Below are positions 29,598 to 38,509 of a stretch of DNA of 64,000 bases, in pieces. Numbering within the stretch: the stretch's first letter is position 1; every line of letters starts with the position of its first letter. This stretch comes from Halostagnicola larsenii XH-48. Its GTDB lineage: Archaea > Halobacteriota > Halobacteria > Halobacteriales > Natrialbaceae. The notes under the pieces were generated by a model, which had not been told where the DNA came from, did no database searches, and saw only the letters and a list, made by a program, of their open reading frames with translations. The DNA lies in assembly GCF_000517625.1 (NCBI RefSeq), contig NZ_CP007055.1, positions 1,984,001-2,048,000 on the forward strand, in the 5' to 3' direction. A program made the translations under genes and the position numbers.

Positions 29598-30752
29598 ATG
29601 ACAGACAATGTTGTCGTGCTCGGTGCCGGATACGCCGGTGCCGGCGCGGTCAAGAAACTTCAATCGGAGCTCGAGGACGACGCGTCGCTCACGTGGATCG
29701 CAGACGTCAACTACCACCTCGTTCTCCACGAATCCCACCGCGTGATTCGCGACCCGAGCGTTCGATCCGACATTACGATCCCCGTCGGCGAAATCGCCGA
29801 CCGCTCGACGCAGTTCATCCAGGACGAAGTCACCGAAATCGACACCGACGAACGACTCGTCTCCCTTGAGGACGGAGACGAAGTCGAGTACGACTATCTG
29901 ATGGTCGGTCTCGGAAGCCAGACCGCCTACTACGGCATTCCGGGTCTCGAGGACCACTCGCTCACGCTCAAGAGCCTCGACGACGCACTCGAGATCCACG
30001 AATCGATCAAGGAAGCAAGCGAGGAAGCGACTCGCGGCGAACCGGCACAGATCGTCATCGGCGGCGCGGGACTGTCGGGAATTCAGACGGCGGGCGAAAT
30101 CGCCGAGTTCCGCGACATCCACCGCGCGCCGATCGACATTCACCTGGTCGAAGCGCTCGAGGAGATCTTCCCCGGAAACGACCCGGAGATCCAGCAGGCC
30201 CTGCGCGACCTCCTCGAAGAGGCCGGCGTCGAAATCCACACCGACGACCCGATTACCGAAGCCGAAGAGGGCGTCATCCACTTCGACGAGGGCGAACCGC
30301 TCGAGTTCGACACCTTCGTCTGGACCGGCGGCATCACGGGCCGGGACGCACTCGACGACACCGACCTCGAGAACGAACACAACCGCGTCACCACCGAGGC
30401 GAACTTCCAGACCTCCGACGAGCGCGTCTTCGCGATCGGCGACTCGGCCATCATCGACCAGGGCGACCAGCCCGCCCCACCGACGGCCCAGGCCGCCTGG
30501 CAAGCAGCTGAAGTCGTCGGCGAAAACATCCCTCGAGCGATCGAGAACCGGCCGCTGAAGACCTGGGAGTACGACGACAAAGGGACCGTGATCTCGGTCG
30601 GCGACAAAGCGGTCGCCCACGATGTCAAGATGCTGCCGTTCGATACGTTCGGCGGCTTCCCCGCGAAGAACCTCAAGAAACTCATCGCCGCCCGCTGGAT
30701 GGCCGACATCACGTCCTGGAACCGGGCTCGAACGTCCTGGTCGTCACTGTAA
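29598..30752 (+). CDS. ndh: type II NADH dehydrogenase-like FAD/NAD(P)-binding oxidoreductase
   Basis: 384 residues from MTDNVVVLGAGYAGAGAVKK. FAD Rossmann fold GAGYAGAG at the N-terminus, the NAD(H) fold IVIGGAGLSGIQTAGEIAEF near residue 155, and the third FAD motif DERVFAIGDSAII. It is the single-subunit, non-proton-pumping NADH:quinone oxidoreductase class. The C-terminal portion (FDTFGGFPAKNLKKLIAARW) could be the membrane-associating amphipathic segment. Sulfide:quinone reductase is a distant alternative, but its catalytic Cys pair is not seen. Confidence 0.85.
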   Translation: MTDNVVVLGAGYAGAGAVKKLQSELEDDASLTWIADVNYHLVLHESHRVIRDPSVRSDITIPVGEIADRSTQFIQDEVTEIDTDERLVSLEDGDEVEYDYLMVGLGSQTAYYGIPGLEDHSLTLKSLDDALEIHESIKEASEEATRGEPAQIVIGGAGLSGIQTAGEIAEFRDIHRAPIDIHLVEALEEIFPGNDPEIQQALRDLLEEAGVEIHTDDPITEAEEGVIHFDEGEPLEFDTFVWTGGITGRDALDDTDLENEHNRVTTEANFQTSDERVFAIGDSAIIDQGDQPAPPTAQAAWQAAEVVGENIPRAIENRPLKTWEYDDKGTVISVGDKAVAHDVKMLPFDTFGGFPAKNLKKLIAARWMADITSWNRARTSWSSL

Positions 30753-30826
30753 GCGACTGATTTAGCCGATTTTCCATCGATCGAGGGATCGATTTATGCC
30801 GGTGCTTTTTGGTCTCGAATCGCCCG

Positions 30827-31411
30827 TTACTCAGAGCGAGAGTCGTCGCCGGTGCCATCGGACGACTCCTCTCTGGACCCGTCGCTCGAGTCGCTCCCCA
30901 TCGGTCGTGCGGGGACGCCGGCGACCGTCGTTCCGGGGGCCACGTCTCGAGTAACGAGCGAGTTCGCCGCCACGCGCGCGTCGGCACCGATTTCGACGCC
31001 GGGTAACACGATCGCACCCGCGCCGATCATCGCTCGCCCTCCCACCACGACCTCGCCGGTCCGGTACTCATCTTGGAGGAACTCGTGACAGAGGATCGTC
31101 GCATCGTAACCGACGATGGCATCGTCCTCGACGGTGATCAGTTCGGGCCAGAAGACGTCGGGCGTCGCCTCGAGTCCCCACGAGACGCCCTCACCGACGG
31201 TTACGCCTATTCGGCGCATCAACCAGCGCTTGAGCCGAAGGCTCGGCGAGATGCGGACGAGCCAGATCACGAGGTAATTGATCGCTACCTGCAGCGGGTT
31301 CCGAGCGGTCGTCCAGTGAGCGAGCGAGTTCGAGGCCCCCGTCGTGGGATGGACGCGGACGCGGTCGTGTCGCCGATTCGTCCTCTCGCTTCGGTCCGTT
31401 TCGTCGGTCAC
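30827..31411 (-). CDS. hexapeptide-repeat acyltransferase
   Basis: 194 residues from a GTG codon. Left-handed beta-helix hexapeptide repeats run from about residue 75 to 165 (ITVEDDAIVGYDATILCHEF, GGRAMIGAGAIVLPGVEIGA, DARVAANSLVTRDVAPGTTV, AGVPARPMG). The N-terminal third has an amphipathic/hydrophobic segment (INYLVIWLVRISPSLRLKRW) that may bind membrane. Family members O- or N-acetylate sugars or antibiotics; the acceptor is not predictable. The last 25 residues are a Ser/Asp-rich tail. Confidence 0.8.
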   Translation of the reverse strand: MTDETDRSERTNRRHDRVRVHPTTGASNSLAHWTTARNPLQVAINYLVIWLVRISPSLRLKRWLMRRIGVTVGEGVSWGLEATPDVFWPELITVEDDAIVGYDATILCHEFLQDEYRTGEVVVGGRAMIGAGAIVLPGVEIGADARVAANSLVTRDVAPGTTVAGVPARPMGSDSSDGSREESSDGTGDDSRSE

Positions 31412-31478
31412 TGTTTCGTCCGTTCGTGGTCACTCATCATGAAACCGACTGGTTTTCCAGCTATCGAGTCGAGGAAGT

Positions 31479-32297
31479 TCAGTCGAACTCCGTGAGGAGC
31501 CGATCCGCGCTCGAGCGCTCGCCCGGGATTCCAACGAGGTCCCGAAAGGCCTCGCCCGATACCGAACAGCGGTAGGCCGGCTTGTACATCATGTTCTCCC
31601 CGCCGGCGGTGACCGAGAGCGCGTCGGCGATCTCCTCGCGGAGGTAATACTGTGCCCGCTCGTTGCCGGGTTTGACGTAGTACTCGCTGAGGCGAATCGG
31701 ATACCGATCGAACAACCCGCCGGGTTCGCGTCCGTCGATCAGCACGATCGTCTTGTCCTCGAGATAGGCGTTCCCATCGCGTGCGCGTTTCGCGTGAGCG
31801 TTATCGGAATGAGCCTCGAGCAAGGCTCGTCGCTGGTCGAGAGGCGAGTCGGGCTCGAGTACGTCGACCGTTCCAACCGTGAAGTAACCGAGAAGGTACC
31901 GGTGTGCACGGTCGCCGTCCGGTCGCCGGAGCCCCGCGTAAAATCCGACGATATCGCCGGGTTCCAGAGAACGAAGTCGAGAGACGTAGCCGCCGCGATG
32001 TTCCCCGTAGGTCAACGCCTCGAAGTTGGGATCGCGATGAAACGGCCACTCGTCGAGGGCGGCTCCGGAAATCCGCGTCTCACCATCGGTGATCGGACGG
32101 GGAGAGATGGTGGTTGCGAGATCGGCCGCGACTCCCTCGCGTGTTCGAAGCGGCCACGACCCGAGCGTTTCTGACTCGCTCGTGTGTCGAGTTTTTTCAG
32201 GGATCGGGACGTAATCGAAGCGTCCGTCCTCAGCGAGCCCCCCGAGCGCGCCGAGGTTTGTGGTATCAGCACCGATGCCGGCGAGGACGACAGTCAT
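31479..32297 (-). CDS. haloarchaeal protein with similarity to nucleotide-modification-associated domain 3 (Nmad3-like)
   Basis: 272 residues. The opening VVLAGIGADTTNLGALGGL followed by DGRFDYVPIPEKTRH, then HRDPNFEALTYGEHRGG and SLEPGDIVGFYAGLRRPDGD, follow the layout I recall for Nmad3 proteins (a small EVE/PUA-like fold predicted to contact modified bases or sugars). No nuclease or methylase motif is evident. The next gene upstream on this strand encodes another EVE-like protein. The family assignment is from memory of the pattern and needs a profile search. Confidence 0.5.
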   Translation of the reverse strand: MTVVLAGIGADTTNLGALGGLAEDGRFDYVPIPEKTRHTSESETLGSWPLRTREGVAADLATTISPRPITDGETRISGAALDEWPFHRDPNFEALTYGEHRGGYVSRLRSLEPGDIVGFYAGLRRPDGDRAHRYLLGYFTVGTVDVLEPDSPLDQRRALLEAHSDNAHAKRARDGNAYLEDKTIVLIDGREPGGLFDRYPIRLSEYYVKPGNERAQYYLREEIADALSVTAGGENMMYKPAYRCSVSGEAFRDLVGIPGERSSADRLLTEFD

Positions 32298-32457
32298 TGT
32301 ACGAGGTGGGTCGGACGAGCGGATAAATCCGGTGATGGCAGCCCGAATCCAACGGAATTACTGGGGGGATAGTTCCTGATGTCGTCTGCAGAGGATATCG
32401 CTGCCACTCTACAAACGATCTTTGGCGGGTCTCGAGAACAGCACGTATCGACGCGAC

Positions 32458-32931
32458 CTAGGTGTACTGCTTGACGGCGAGTTCGATCGCCTCGAGCGTG
32501 TTATCGACTCGATTGTCCGCGACCCGGATCAAACCACTCGGGTTATAGCCGTCTGAGTAATCGAAGACCGTGTTGACTGCCGCTTTCGGCACCGACGTCG
32601 CTGTGAAGTCTTCGACCGTATAGATCAGCGTGGCGGGCTCGTCGTCCCAGAACGTCGTGCTCGCCCATTCGTCAGTATCCGTGAACGTGGTCCCGACGCG
32701 GCCGGTTCCAACGTACTCGTCCTCGTGGTAAAACAGCAGGAGATCTCCTTCGTCCATTTTCTCGAAATACGTTTCCGTGCTCGATCCCGCTTCTACGCCC
32801 CAGAATCGGGCCGACTCCGACCCGGACAGCTCGTCGGGGCGATCAGGATAGTCGCTCAGATCGACTTCCGAAAGAACCGTCCGCTCAAATGTTTCAGAGT
32901 CATACGGCACGAGAAATACGTTCGAGCTCAT
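32458..32931 (-). CDS. small EVE/PUA-like domain protein
   Basis: 157 residues, a single domain. Segments NVFLVPYDSETFERTVLSEV, ESARFWGVEAG, FEKMDEGDLLLFYHEDEYVG and TGRVGTTF, then WDDEPATLIYTVEDF resemble the predicted modified-base-reading domains fused to restriction endonucleases (for example McrB-type and HNH proteins). Here it stands alone with no nuclease. The final part (FDYSDGYNPSGLIRVADNRV) matches the ending of such domains in haloarchaeal proteins. Function unknown; a reader of modified DNA or RNA is an inference. Confidence 0.55.
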   Translation of the reverse strand: MSSNVFLVPYDSETFERTVLSEVDLSDYPDRPDELSGSESARFWGVEAGSSTETYFEKMDEGDLLLFYHEDEYVGTGRVGTTFTDTDEWASTTFWDDEPATLIYTVEDFTATSVPKAAVNTVFDYSDGYNPSGLIRVADNRVDNTLEAIELAVKQYT

Positions 32932-33157
32932 TACCGTATAAACGAACGGAATTACTGATAAAACGTTGGTTTTACGCTCACGAACCGGCCATAAGTATCG
33001 ACAATATGACTAATTCCCCTGTCGTGTCGGGCTCGAAAACACGCGACCCGATCGAGACCGAACGAGAGATCAACGTCGTTCCGTCGAAAACCCCATAACA
33101 ACTAACAGTTGATCGGATGGCAGCAACAGATATACACGACACGAAACCACAGACCAT

Positions 33158-33577
33158 ATGGAATATCTGCTGTGGGTCGTGATCGCAGTTCTGGCGTACT
33201 CGGTCGTCGCCCCGCTCACGAGTATCGCAACGCAAGACGTGCCGGCCGCAGTAGGACTCTTTCTCGCGACGGTCGTGTTTCTCGTGATTACAACGGTGGT
33301 GTTGTTCCTGACGGGCACCGTCGATCCGTCCTACGCGGTTTCAGAGGACGCCGCGTACATTTACGTCGGCGGAGTGTTCCTCACGATCGGCATTCTCGCG
33401 TACACATCGGCGCTCGAGGCCGGCCCGGTCAGCGTCGTCGTACCGATTTACGGCATGTTCATCGTCGGGAGCTCCGTGCTTGGAATCTTCTTTCTCGACG
33501 AGACGCTCTCGGTGACCCGCGGTGCAGGAATCGCCTGTGCAATCGTCGCGATCTACCTTAGTGCGGGTGAACAGTAG
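33158..33577 (+). CDS. half-size EamA (DMT family) membrane protein, first of a pair
   Basis: 139 residues, four to five predicted transmembrane helices, corresponding to one of the two EamA repeats found in normal ten-helix transporters. The EamA signature AGPVSVVVPIYGMFIVGSSV and the end FFLDETLSVTRGAGIACAIV are clear. Its stop overlaps the GTG of the next gene by one base. The pair most likely forms a heterodimer equal to one full transporter. Substrate unknown. Confidence 0.82.
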   Translation: MEYLLWVVIAVLAYSVVAPLTSIATQDVPAAVGLFLATVVFLVITTVVLFLTGTVDPSYAVSEDAAYIYVGGVFLTIGILAYTSALEAGPVSVVVPIYGMFIVGSSVLGIFFLDETLSVTRGAGIACAIVAIYLSAGEQ

Positions 33578-33996
33578 TGGTCCGTCGCTATCTCTCCCTG
33601 TCGCTCGTTGCGTTCATCGCGTACAGTCTGGTTGCGCCGGTGATGAAAATCGCGATGGAGTCGGTTCCGAGCACGGTGGCCGTCTTCCTCTCGAACTTCG
33701 TCCTGCTCGTGCTGGTTGGCGGCGTATTGGTTTACAGAGGTATGTCGGTTCGGCCGTACCTATCCCACCCGAAAACGCCCTACATCGCTGGCTGGGGGAT
33801 CACGCTGGCAGTCGGTCTCCTAGCGTACTACCGCGCGCTCGAACTCGGTCCAGTCAGCGTCGTCGTTCCCATCTACGGGCTCTTCATCGCCCTGAGCTCC
33901 GTCATCGGCATCGTCTTCCTCGAGGAATCGCTCACGGCTCGAAAGGTAGCGGGTATCGGGTTCGCGGTGCTTGCTATCGTGCTTATGTCCCTGTGA
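33577..33996 (+). CDS. half-size EamA (DMT family) membrane protein, second of a pair
   Basis: 139 residues starting at GTG (MVRRYLSLSLVAFIAYSLVA), same length as its neighbour. EamA signature ELGPVSVVVPIYGLFIALSS and FLEESLTARKVAGIGFAVLA. The N-terminus is preceded by Arg-Arg, whereas the first protein begins MEYLL without positive charge; opposite membrane topologies are therefore plausible by the positive-inside rule. Translational coupling to the first gene supports a 1:1 complex. Confidence 0.82.
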   Translation: MVRRYLSLSLVAFIAYSLVAPVMKIAMESVPSTVAVFLSNFVLLVLVGGVLVYRGMSVRPYLSHPKTPYIAGWGITLAVGLLAYYRALELGPVSVVVPIYGLFIALSSVIGIVFLEESLTARKVAGIGFAVLAIVLMSL

Positions 33997-34111
33997 CCAC
34001 CGTACGATACGGCGACTAACTACGCCGACAGAAAGATCCCCCTCTAAATACCGCTGATGGCGCTCTTAGGTGCTCGAGACACCCGCAGATGAAAAGATAG
34101 AGAATACGTAG

Positions 34112-34182
34112 TGGGACCGCTGAGAGTCGAACTCAGGTCCTACGGACCCCATCCGCAGAGGATACCACTACCCCACGGTCCC
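34112..34182 (-). tRNA. trnP: tRNA-Pro(GGG)
   Basis: On the minus strand acceptor GGGACCG pairs with CGGTCCC, discriminator A. The D arm is GGGG-TAGTGGTA-TCCT, the T arm CTGAG-TTCGACT-CTCAG. The anticodon stem TGCGG/CCGTA (one G-T pair) encloses ATGGGGT, giving anticodon GGG. 71 nt, no intron, CCA not encoded. Located downstream of the cbf5 gene on the same strand. Confidence 0.92.
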
Positions 34183-34250
34183 GCATATTGATCGATGAGA
34201 GTGTGGCGTTTAAGCGTGTCGTTTCGCGAGGACCGGAACGCCCTCGAGAA

Positions 34251-35156
34251 TCACACGAGCACGCGCTCGAGTTCGACGACGGTCCCCGACTCGCTCGAGG
34301 CGTCACCGACGAGCGTTCCGAGACAGACTGCCGCCCCGTTTTGGGTGTAACAAGTCACGAGCGAACCTCGATCAGCGTCGGGGACCTCGAGCACGCCGGG
34401 GGCGTATACCGGCGCGCCTTCGGCGACCTCCCGGGCCGCACTATCGGCGATGACGACCGAGGGAATGTGCTCGAGGATCCGCTCGCCGGGGCTGACGAGT
34501 TCGAAGAGGGGCTCCGGGTCGTCGTCCTCGAGCCAGAAGGCGAGGGCGTCGACGAAATCCTCGGCGGTACAAAGCGTGCTGTCGTCGAACGGTTCCGTCG
34601 CCGTTCGACGGAGGTGACCCATGTGGCCGCCGGTTCCGAGCGCGAGCCCGATATCGTGACAGAGTTTCCGGACGTAGGTGCCACTCTCGCAGCGAATCCG
34701 CAACAGAACCTGTCGATCGGCGGCTTCGAGCACCTCGAGATCGTACAGTTCGCGAACGCGCAGACGACGCGAGACGGCGCTTTTCCGAGGGGGTTTCTGG
34801 TAGATCGGGCCCTCAAACTCCCCGATAACGGACTCGGCGTCCGCAGGAACCGTTGCGTGGGTTTCGAGGACGGCCACGTACTCCTTTTCGCCCTCGAGAA
34901 AAGCCTGTGCGAGACGAGTTGCATCCCCGAGCATGACCGGTAGACACCCAGTAACCTTGGGGTCGAGCGTACCGGCGTGGGCCGCGCGATCGATCGTCGT
35001 TCCGGCGTCGGCGCGCTCAAGCGAATCATCGACGGCGTCACGAATCCAGCCGCTGACCTGATGGGAGGACGGGCCGGGCGGTTTGTCGAGATTGACAACG
35101 CCGAAGGTGAGCAACTCGGCGGGCGAACGGTCGTCCGGTGGGCCACGGAGAGCCAT
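34251..35156 (-). CDS. cbf5: tRNA/rRNA pseudouridine synthase Cbf5 (TruB family)
   Basis: 301 residues. N-terminal VVNLDKPPGPSSHQVSGWIR, the catalytic Asp in AAHAGTLDPKVTGCLPVMLG, then YVAVLETHATV, the KPPRKSAVSRRLRVRELYDL segment and the RCESGTYVRKLCHDIGLALG motif. A PUA domain closes the protein (SVVIADSAAREVAEGAPVYA). It is the catalytic subunit of archaeal H/ACA RNPs and can also modify tRNA U55 alone. The ATG overlaps the cmk stop; a TTG one codon upstream is not needed. Confidence 0.92.
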   Translation of the reverse strand: MALRGPPDDRSPAELLTFGVVNLDKPPGPSSHQVSGWIRDAVDDSLERADAGTTIDRAAHAGTLDPKVTGCLPVMLGDATRLAQAFLEGEKEYVAVLETHATVPADAESVIGEFEGPIYQKPPRKSAVSRRLRVRELYDLEVLEAADRQVLLRIRCESGTYVRKLCHDIGLALGTGGHMGHLRRTATEPFDDSTLCTAEDFVDALAFWLEDDDPEPLFELVSPGERILEHIPSVVIADSAAREVAEGAPVYAPGVLEVPDADRGSLVTCYTQNGAAVCLGTLVGDASSESGTVVELERVLV

Positions 35157-35731
35157 CAAAACTCGGCGTCCAGTTCGATCGGGGCCTTCCCCTCGTCCCC
35201 GTGTTGGTCGTATTCATCGACTGCGGTCACGAGCATGTCGAGTACGGCGTCTGGCTCCCACCTGGCGGTGTTGACCGAGAGATCGTAGATCGTCAGATCG
35301 CGGATATCGATCCCGTAGTACTCCCGATACCGCTGGGCTTCACTCGCTTCTCGAGCCTGCGTTTCCTCCGTCGCCCGGACCGGGTCTTTCTCCTCTCGCT
35401 CAGCGATCCGTTCGCCGCGGACGCTCGCGGGTGCATCGAGCCAGAACCGAAAGTCCGCGTAATCGCCCGCGAGCCACCCGGCGAGTCGTGACTCGAGAAC
35501 GAGGTCGTCTTCCTCGATCGCGATCTCGCGGAGCCGACGGTCCAGATCGCGGTCGATATCGTCGTTTTCCTCGGCGAGTTTGTTGAATTCGAGAGGGGTA
35601 TAGCCGCGTTCCTCGGCGAGTTCCCGGAAGATATCACCGCCGCTGACGTGCGAGAGGTCGAAGGTCTCAGCAAGCAACTCGGCTGTCGTGCTCTTTCCGC
35701 TTCCCGGCGGTCCGGAGACGGTGAGTAACAT
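35156..35731 (-). CDS. cmk: cytidylate kinase
   Basis: 191 residues. P-loop [20 protein letters not shown] at the N-terminus, then [20 protein letters not shown] (typical of archaeal CMP kinases), and [20 protein letters not shown]. It phosphorylates CMP and dCMP. Stop overlaps the cbf5 start by 4 nt. In archaea cmk regularly neighbours cbf5 and adk, as here. Confidence 0.92.
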   Translation of the reverse strand: MLLTVSGPPGSGKSTTAELLAETFDLSHVSGGDIFRELAEERGYTPLEFNKLAEENDDIDRDLDRRLREIAIEEDDLVLESRLAGWLAGDYADFRFWLDAPASVRGERIAEREEKDPVRATEETQAREASEAQRYREYYGIDIRDLTIYDLSVNTARWEPDAVLDMLVTAVDEYDQHGDEGKAPIELDAEF

Positions 35732-35904
35732 ATCTCACCTCCACGCTACCGGGTAAAATGGGTTTTGAATCGCATGCGGTCGACTGGGCGGATCAACGCT
35801 AAGAGAAACACTCGAGGTAAAACAACTGATCGAAGATGAGACGGAATCACCGACATGAGGCGGTTGATCGACGGGAAAACGGATGACTGCCTTTCTGAGC
35901 CGGT

Positions 35905-36855
35905 TCAGGTGTTCGTGGGGGTCATATCGATGTTGAGCGCTTTCCGCAACAGCTGGGAAAAGCCCATCGAACAGAGGAAGTACCAGAGAATCCAGGCCAT
36001 CACCGGCCCGAGTACGCCCTGTTGCCATCGAATCTCACCGACAAGCGGCATGATGACGTACCGCTCGGCTCCCTGGAGCGTCGACACCTTCCAGTACATC
36101 CAGAGGAACAGCGGGATCGTAAAGAGCATAATCCAGACCATCGGCCGGAACTGCTCTTTGAACATGCCCAGGTTGTCCGCCATGGCTTCCATCTGCTCTT
36201 CGCGAGCCTGTTGCATCTCGTTTTCGAGCGCCTCGAGTTCCGCCTCGCTCGCGCCGCGCTCTTCGGCTTCTTTCTTGCGCTCGCGAACGTCCTTCTGTTT
36301 TTCCTGCATCGCGTTCATGCGCTCTTGATACTTACCGATACGTTCGGTGTTCATCAAGTTCGCCTGAAGCAGCGTCGAGTAGAGCCCTGTGAGCATGGAA
36401 ACTGCGATAATCACGGCGTAAAATGGAAGGGCTGCATCGAGCGGGCCAAAGACCATATCGACCGTCCTCCCAACCGTGTCTCCGACCGAATTGAGCCAGT
36501 AGCCGAACATCAACAAGATGGCACCGACGCCGGCCATCTTATCCCACTGGGACCACTTGGCTTCGTCCTCGTCGATATCGACGTCGGGAACGTCGGTGGC
36601 GCTACCGCCACCATCGCCGTCTAACGCCTCGTCGTAGGCGTCTCGGTTCGCGATTTCGAATCCCTCATCGCCATCGACCAGAATCCCTTTCTCGATCAGT
36701 CGGCCCCACTGCCCGCTCGTGAGGTCGTCGCGGACGTCCGACCATTCGATCTCCCCCCCGTTTCGATCCGCCGTCTCGCGGATCGCCTCGAGGGCCTCGG
36801 TCATCGAGCCGTCCTCGCGGACGAGAGAATTGATTTTATCGGCTGTACGCGTCAT
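35905..36855 (-). CDS. DUF106/EMC3-TMCO1 family membrane protein, archaeal YidC-like insertase
   Basis: 316 residues. The N-terminal ~100 residues are a soluble wHTH-like region (INSLVREDGSMTEALEAIRE; EIEWSDVRDDLTSGQWGRLI). Membrane core: a first TM pair (GAILLMFGYWLNSVG; FYAVIIAVSMLTGLYSTLLQ), then a long charged coiled coil (NAMQEKQKDVRERKKEAEER, EAELEALENEMQQAREEQME), and a C-terminal TM region (MVWIMLFTIPLFLWMYWKVS). This is the arrangement of the Oxa1-superfamily archaeal insertases that help insert membrane proteins near SecYEG. Between adk and cmk, matching the conserved archaeal cluster. Confidence 0.9.
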   Translation of the reverse strand: MTRTADKINSLVREDGSMTEALEAIRETADRNGGEIEWSDVRDDLTSGQWGRLIEKGILVDGDEGFEIANRDAYDEALDGDGGGSATDVPDVDIDEDEAKWSQWDKMAGVGAILLMFGYWLNSVGDTVGRTVDMVFGPLDAALPFYAVIIAVSMLTGLYSTLLQANLMNTERIGKYQERMNAMQEKQKDVRERKKEAEERGASEAELEALENEMQQAREEQMEAMADNLGMFKEQFRPMVWIMLFTIPLFLWMYWKVSTLQGAERYVIMPLVGEIRWQQGVLGPVMAWILWYFLCSMGFSQLLRKALNIDMTPTNT

Positions 36856-37009
36856 CTAGTCGCCCTTTGGGTGGTCCGATATACAAGTGTTTTTCTTCGA
36901 CAGCGCGCGCTCGACATCACGCGATTGTTCAACACGCACAATCCGACAAAACGAAGCTATCGATCGGCTCCACCGGTCGCTTGGTGGAGATAGACCGGTC
37001 GCGTGCGCT

Positions 37010-37645
37010 TCAGGTCGTCGTCTCGATCGTTTCCCTGACGTCTTCCCAGACCTGTTCGGGAGCCTGCTCGCCGTCGACGCGCTCGAGGGCCCCCGCGTCC
37101 TCGTAATGGTCGATTACGGGTTCGGTGTTCTCTCGATACACCCGAAGGCGTTCTTTGACGGTTTCTTCGGTGTCGTCGTCCCGCTGGACGAGTCGTTCTT
37201 CGACTTCGTCGTCTTCGGGCGGGTTATACTCGACGTGATATATATCGCCAGTCTCGGGGTCCAGCCGACGACCGGTGAGCCGGTGGACGAGCTCGTCTTC
37301 GCTCACGTCCAGCATGAGCACGAGATCGAGCTTGGTCATCGACTCGAGTTCTTCGGCCTGCTCGAGGTTTCGCGGATAGCCGTCGAGAACGAATCCGTCG
37401 GCCTGCGAGAGCGCTTCGTCGACGATTTCGTTGACGACCTCGTCGGGGACGAGTTCGCCGGCGTCCATGTACTCGCCCGGCGTGTCGTACTCGAGACCGA
37501 GGTGGGAGATGTCAATCCCTTTGTTTGCACGCAAGGCGTCACCGGTCGTGATGTGCTCGATATCGAAGTGGTCGGTGATCTTCGCACTCTGTGTTCCTTT
37601 CCCGGCCCCGGGCGCCCCCAGGATCAGAATTCGTGGCTGTGCCAT
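37010..37645 (-). CDS. adk: adenylate kinase
   Basis: 211 residues from [21 protein letters not shown]-loop [14 protein letters not shown], the NMP-binding segment [15 protein letters not shown] and [15 protein letters not shown], and the [23 protein letters not shown]. It interconverts ATP, AMP and ADP. This is the longer, LID-containing type, not the short archaeal AdkA. In many archaea adk follows secY directly; here the adk-DUF106-cmk-cbf5 group is 27 kb away from secY. Confidence 0.94.
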   Translation of the reverse strand: MAQPRILILGAPGAGKGTQSAKITDHFDIEHITTGDALRANKGIDISHLGLEYDTPGEYMDAGELVPDEVVNEIVDEALSQADGFVLDGYPRNLEQAEELESMTKLDLVLMLDVSEDELVHRLTGRRLDPETGDIYHVEYNPPEDDEVEERLVQRDDDTEETVKERLRVYRENTEPVIDHYEDAGALERVDGEQAPEQVWEDVRETIETTT

Positions 37646-37703
37646 ACGAGCCAGTACCGCACCGTCGCATAAAGGCTTAAAGAAACGAGAGCGTGACACA
37701 GGT

Positions 37704-38111
37704 ATGACCAGATTCGACGCCGCCGACCCCGAAACGCGGCGGGCCCTGTACGCCGACGCGATCGCCGCTCACCGGGAACGTGAGAGTCAATTTCTGACGA
37801 TCGAAGTCGACGAAAGTTCTCTCGAGGGGAATCCGGCAGTTGCAGAGCACGGTATTCCGTGGCTCCAGTTTGCAGACGACACTATCAATCTCGACTGTAC
37901 GAACGACGAACTCGAGCGGTTGAAATCACTCCTCTCGGACTTCCCCGCGTTCAGCATCGACGAACTGACGCGGCCCGAAAACGCAGACGGCATCAATGTG
38001 CGCCTACGCGCGACTACCGACCCGGAGCGGATCGCACAATTTCTCGACGCGGCAATTCAAACCGTCTACGTGCTTCCCGAGGCGACGAAAGTGTGGGCCG
38101 TCGAGGTATAG
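37704..38111 (+). CDS. conserved haloarchaeal protein of unknown function
   Basis: 135 residues from [20 protein letters not shown]. Soluble, acidic, probably alpha/beta ([76 protein letters not shown]). No catalytic motif or metal site is visible. Diverges from adk with a 58 bp gap that must hold both promoters. I recognise it only as a haloarchaeal orphan-type family. Confidence 0.7.
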   Translation: MTRFDAADPETRRALYADAIAAHRERESQFLTIEVDESSLEGNPAVAEHGIPWLQFADDTINLDCTNDELERLKSLLSDFPAFSIDELTRPENADGINVRLRATTDPERIAQFLDAAIQTVYVLPEATKVWAVEV

Positions 38112-38509
38112 CGAGGTCGTTTCCATGGCCGAAACGACCGATCTAGTTCGAAGGCGAGAACGTCAGATAGTGGTAAGCTCCGCGCGCGGCTCGGCCGAAC
38201 GCACGAAAGAGTATGCGCGGCAGGTGTGGCGGGAGCGGTAAAATAGTGTGTTGTGCTGATAGCCCGAACATATTCGTATAAATGGCCGACTCGAGCGGTA
38301 ATACGCTCTTTCTATTCGAGAACCCGGGATTGAGAGCGACAGAAAAAAGACCCATGGGTCGAACAAGGACGTACGGACTAGAGAGCACACAACGGCTCGT
38401 AACACGGCTGTATCGAGCGGACAGTCGTGACTAGCGACAGGCCAACGTTTCCAAATAGATAAGTGCTCCCAGCGAGCATCGTCCGACATATACCCGGTTT
38501 ACAATAGAG
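38112..38509. other. gene-free stretch upstream of the terminal oxidase genes
   Basis: About 400 bp without a convincing gene. A 50-codon reading starting at 38282 has mixed codon use and no recognisable features. The 3' end holds likely coxB promoter elements: CATATAC at about 38487-38493 lies about 20 nt before the GTG, and an AAATAGATAAG element lies at about 38454-38464. Confidence 0.4.

Noticed and set aside
38282-38434. 50-codon reading MADSSGNTLF... upstream of coxB
   Set aside because: The TATA-like element overlaps the ATG itself and codon use is not typical; no supporting features.
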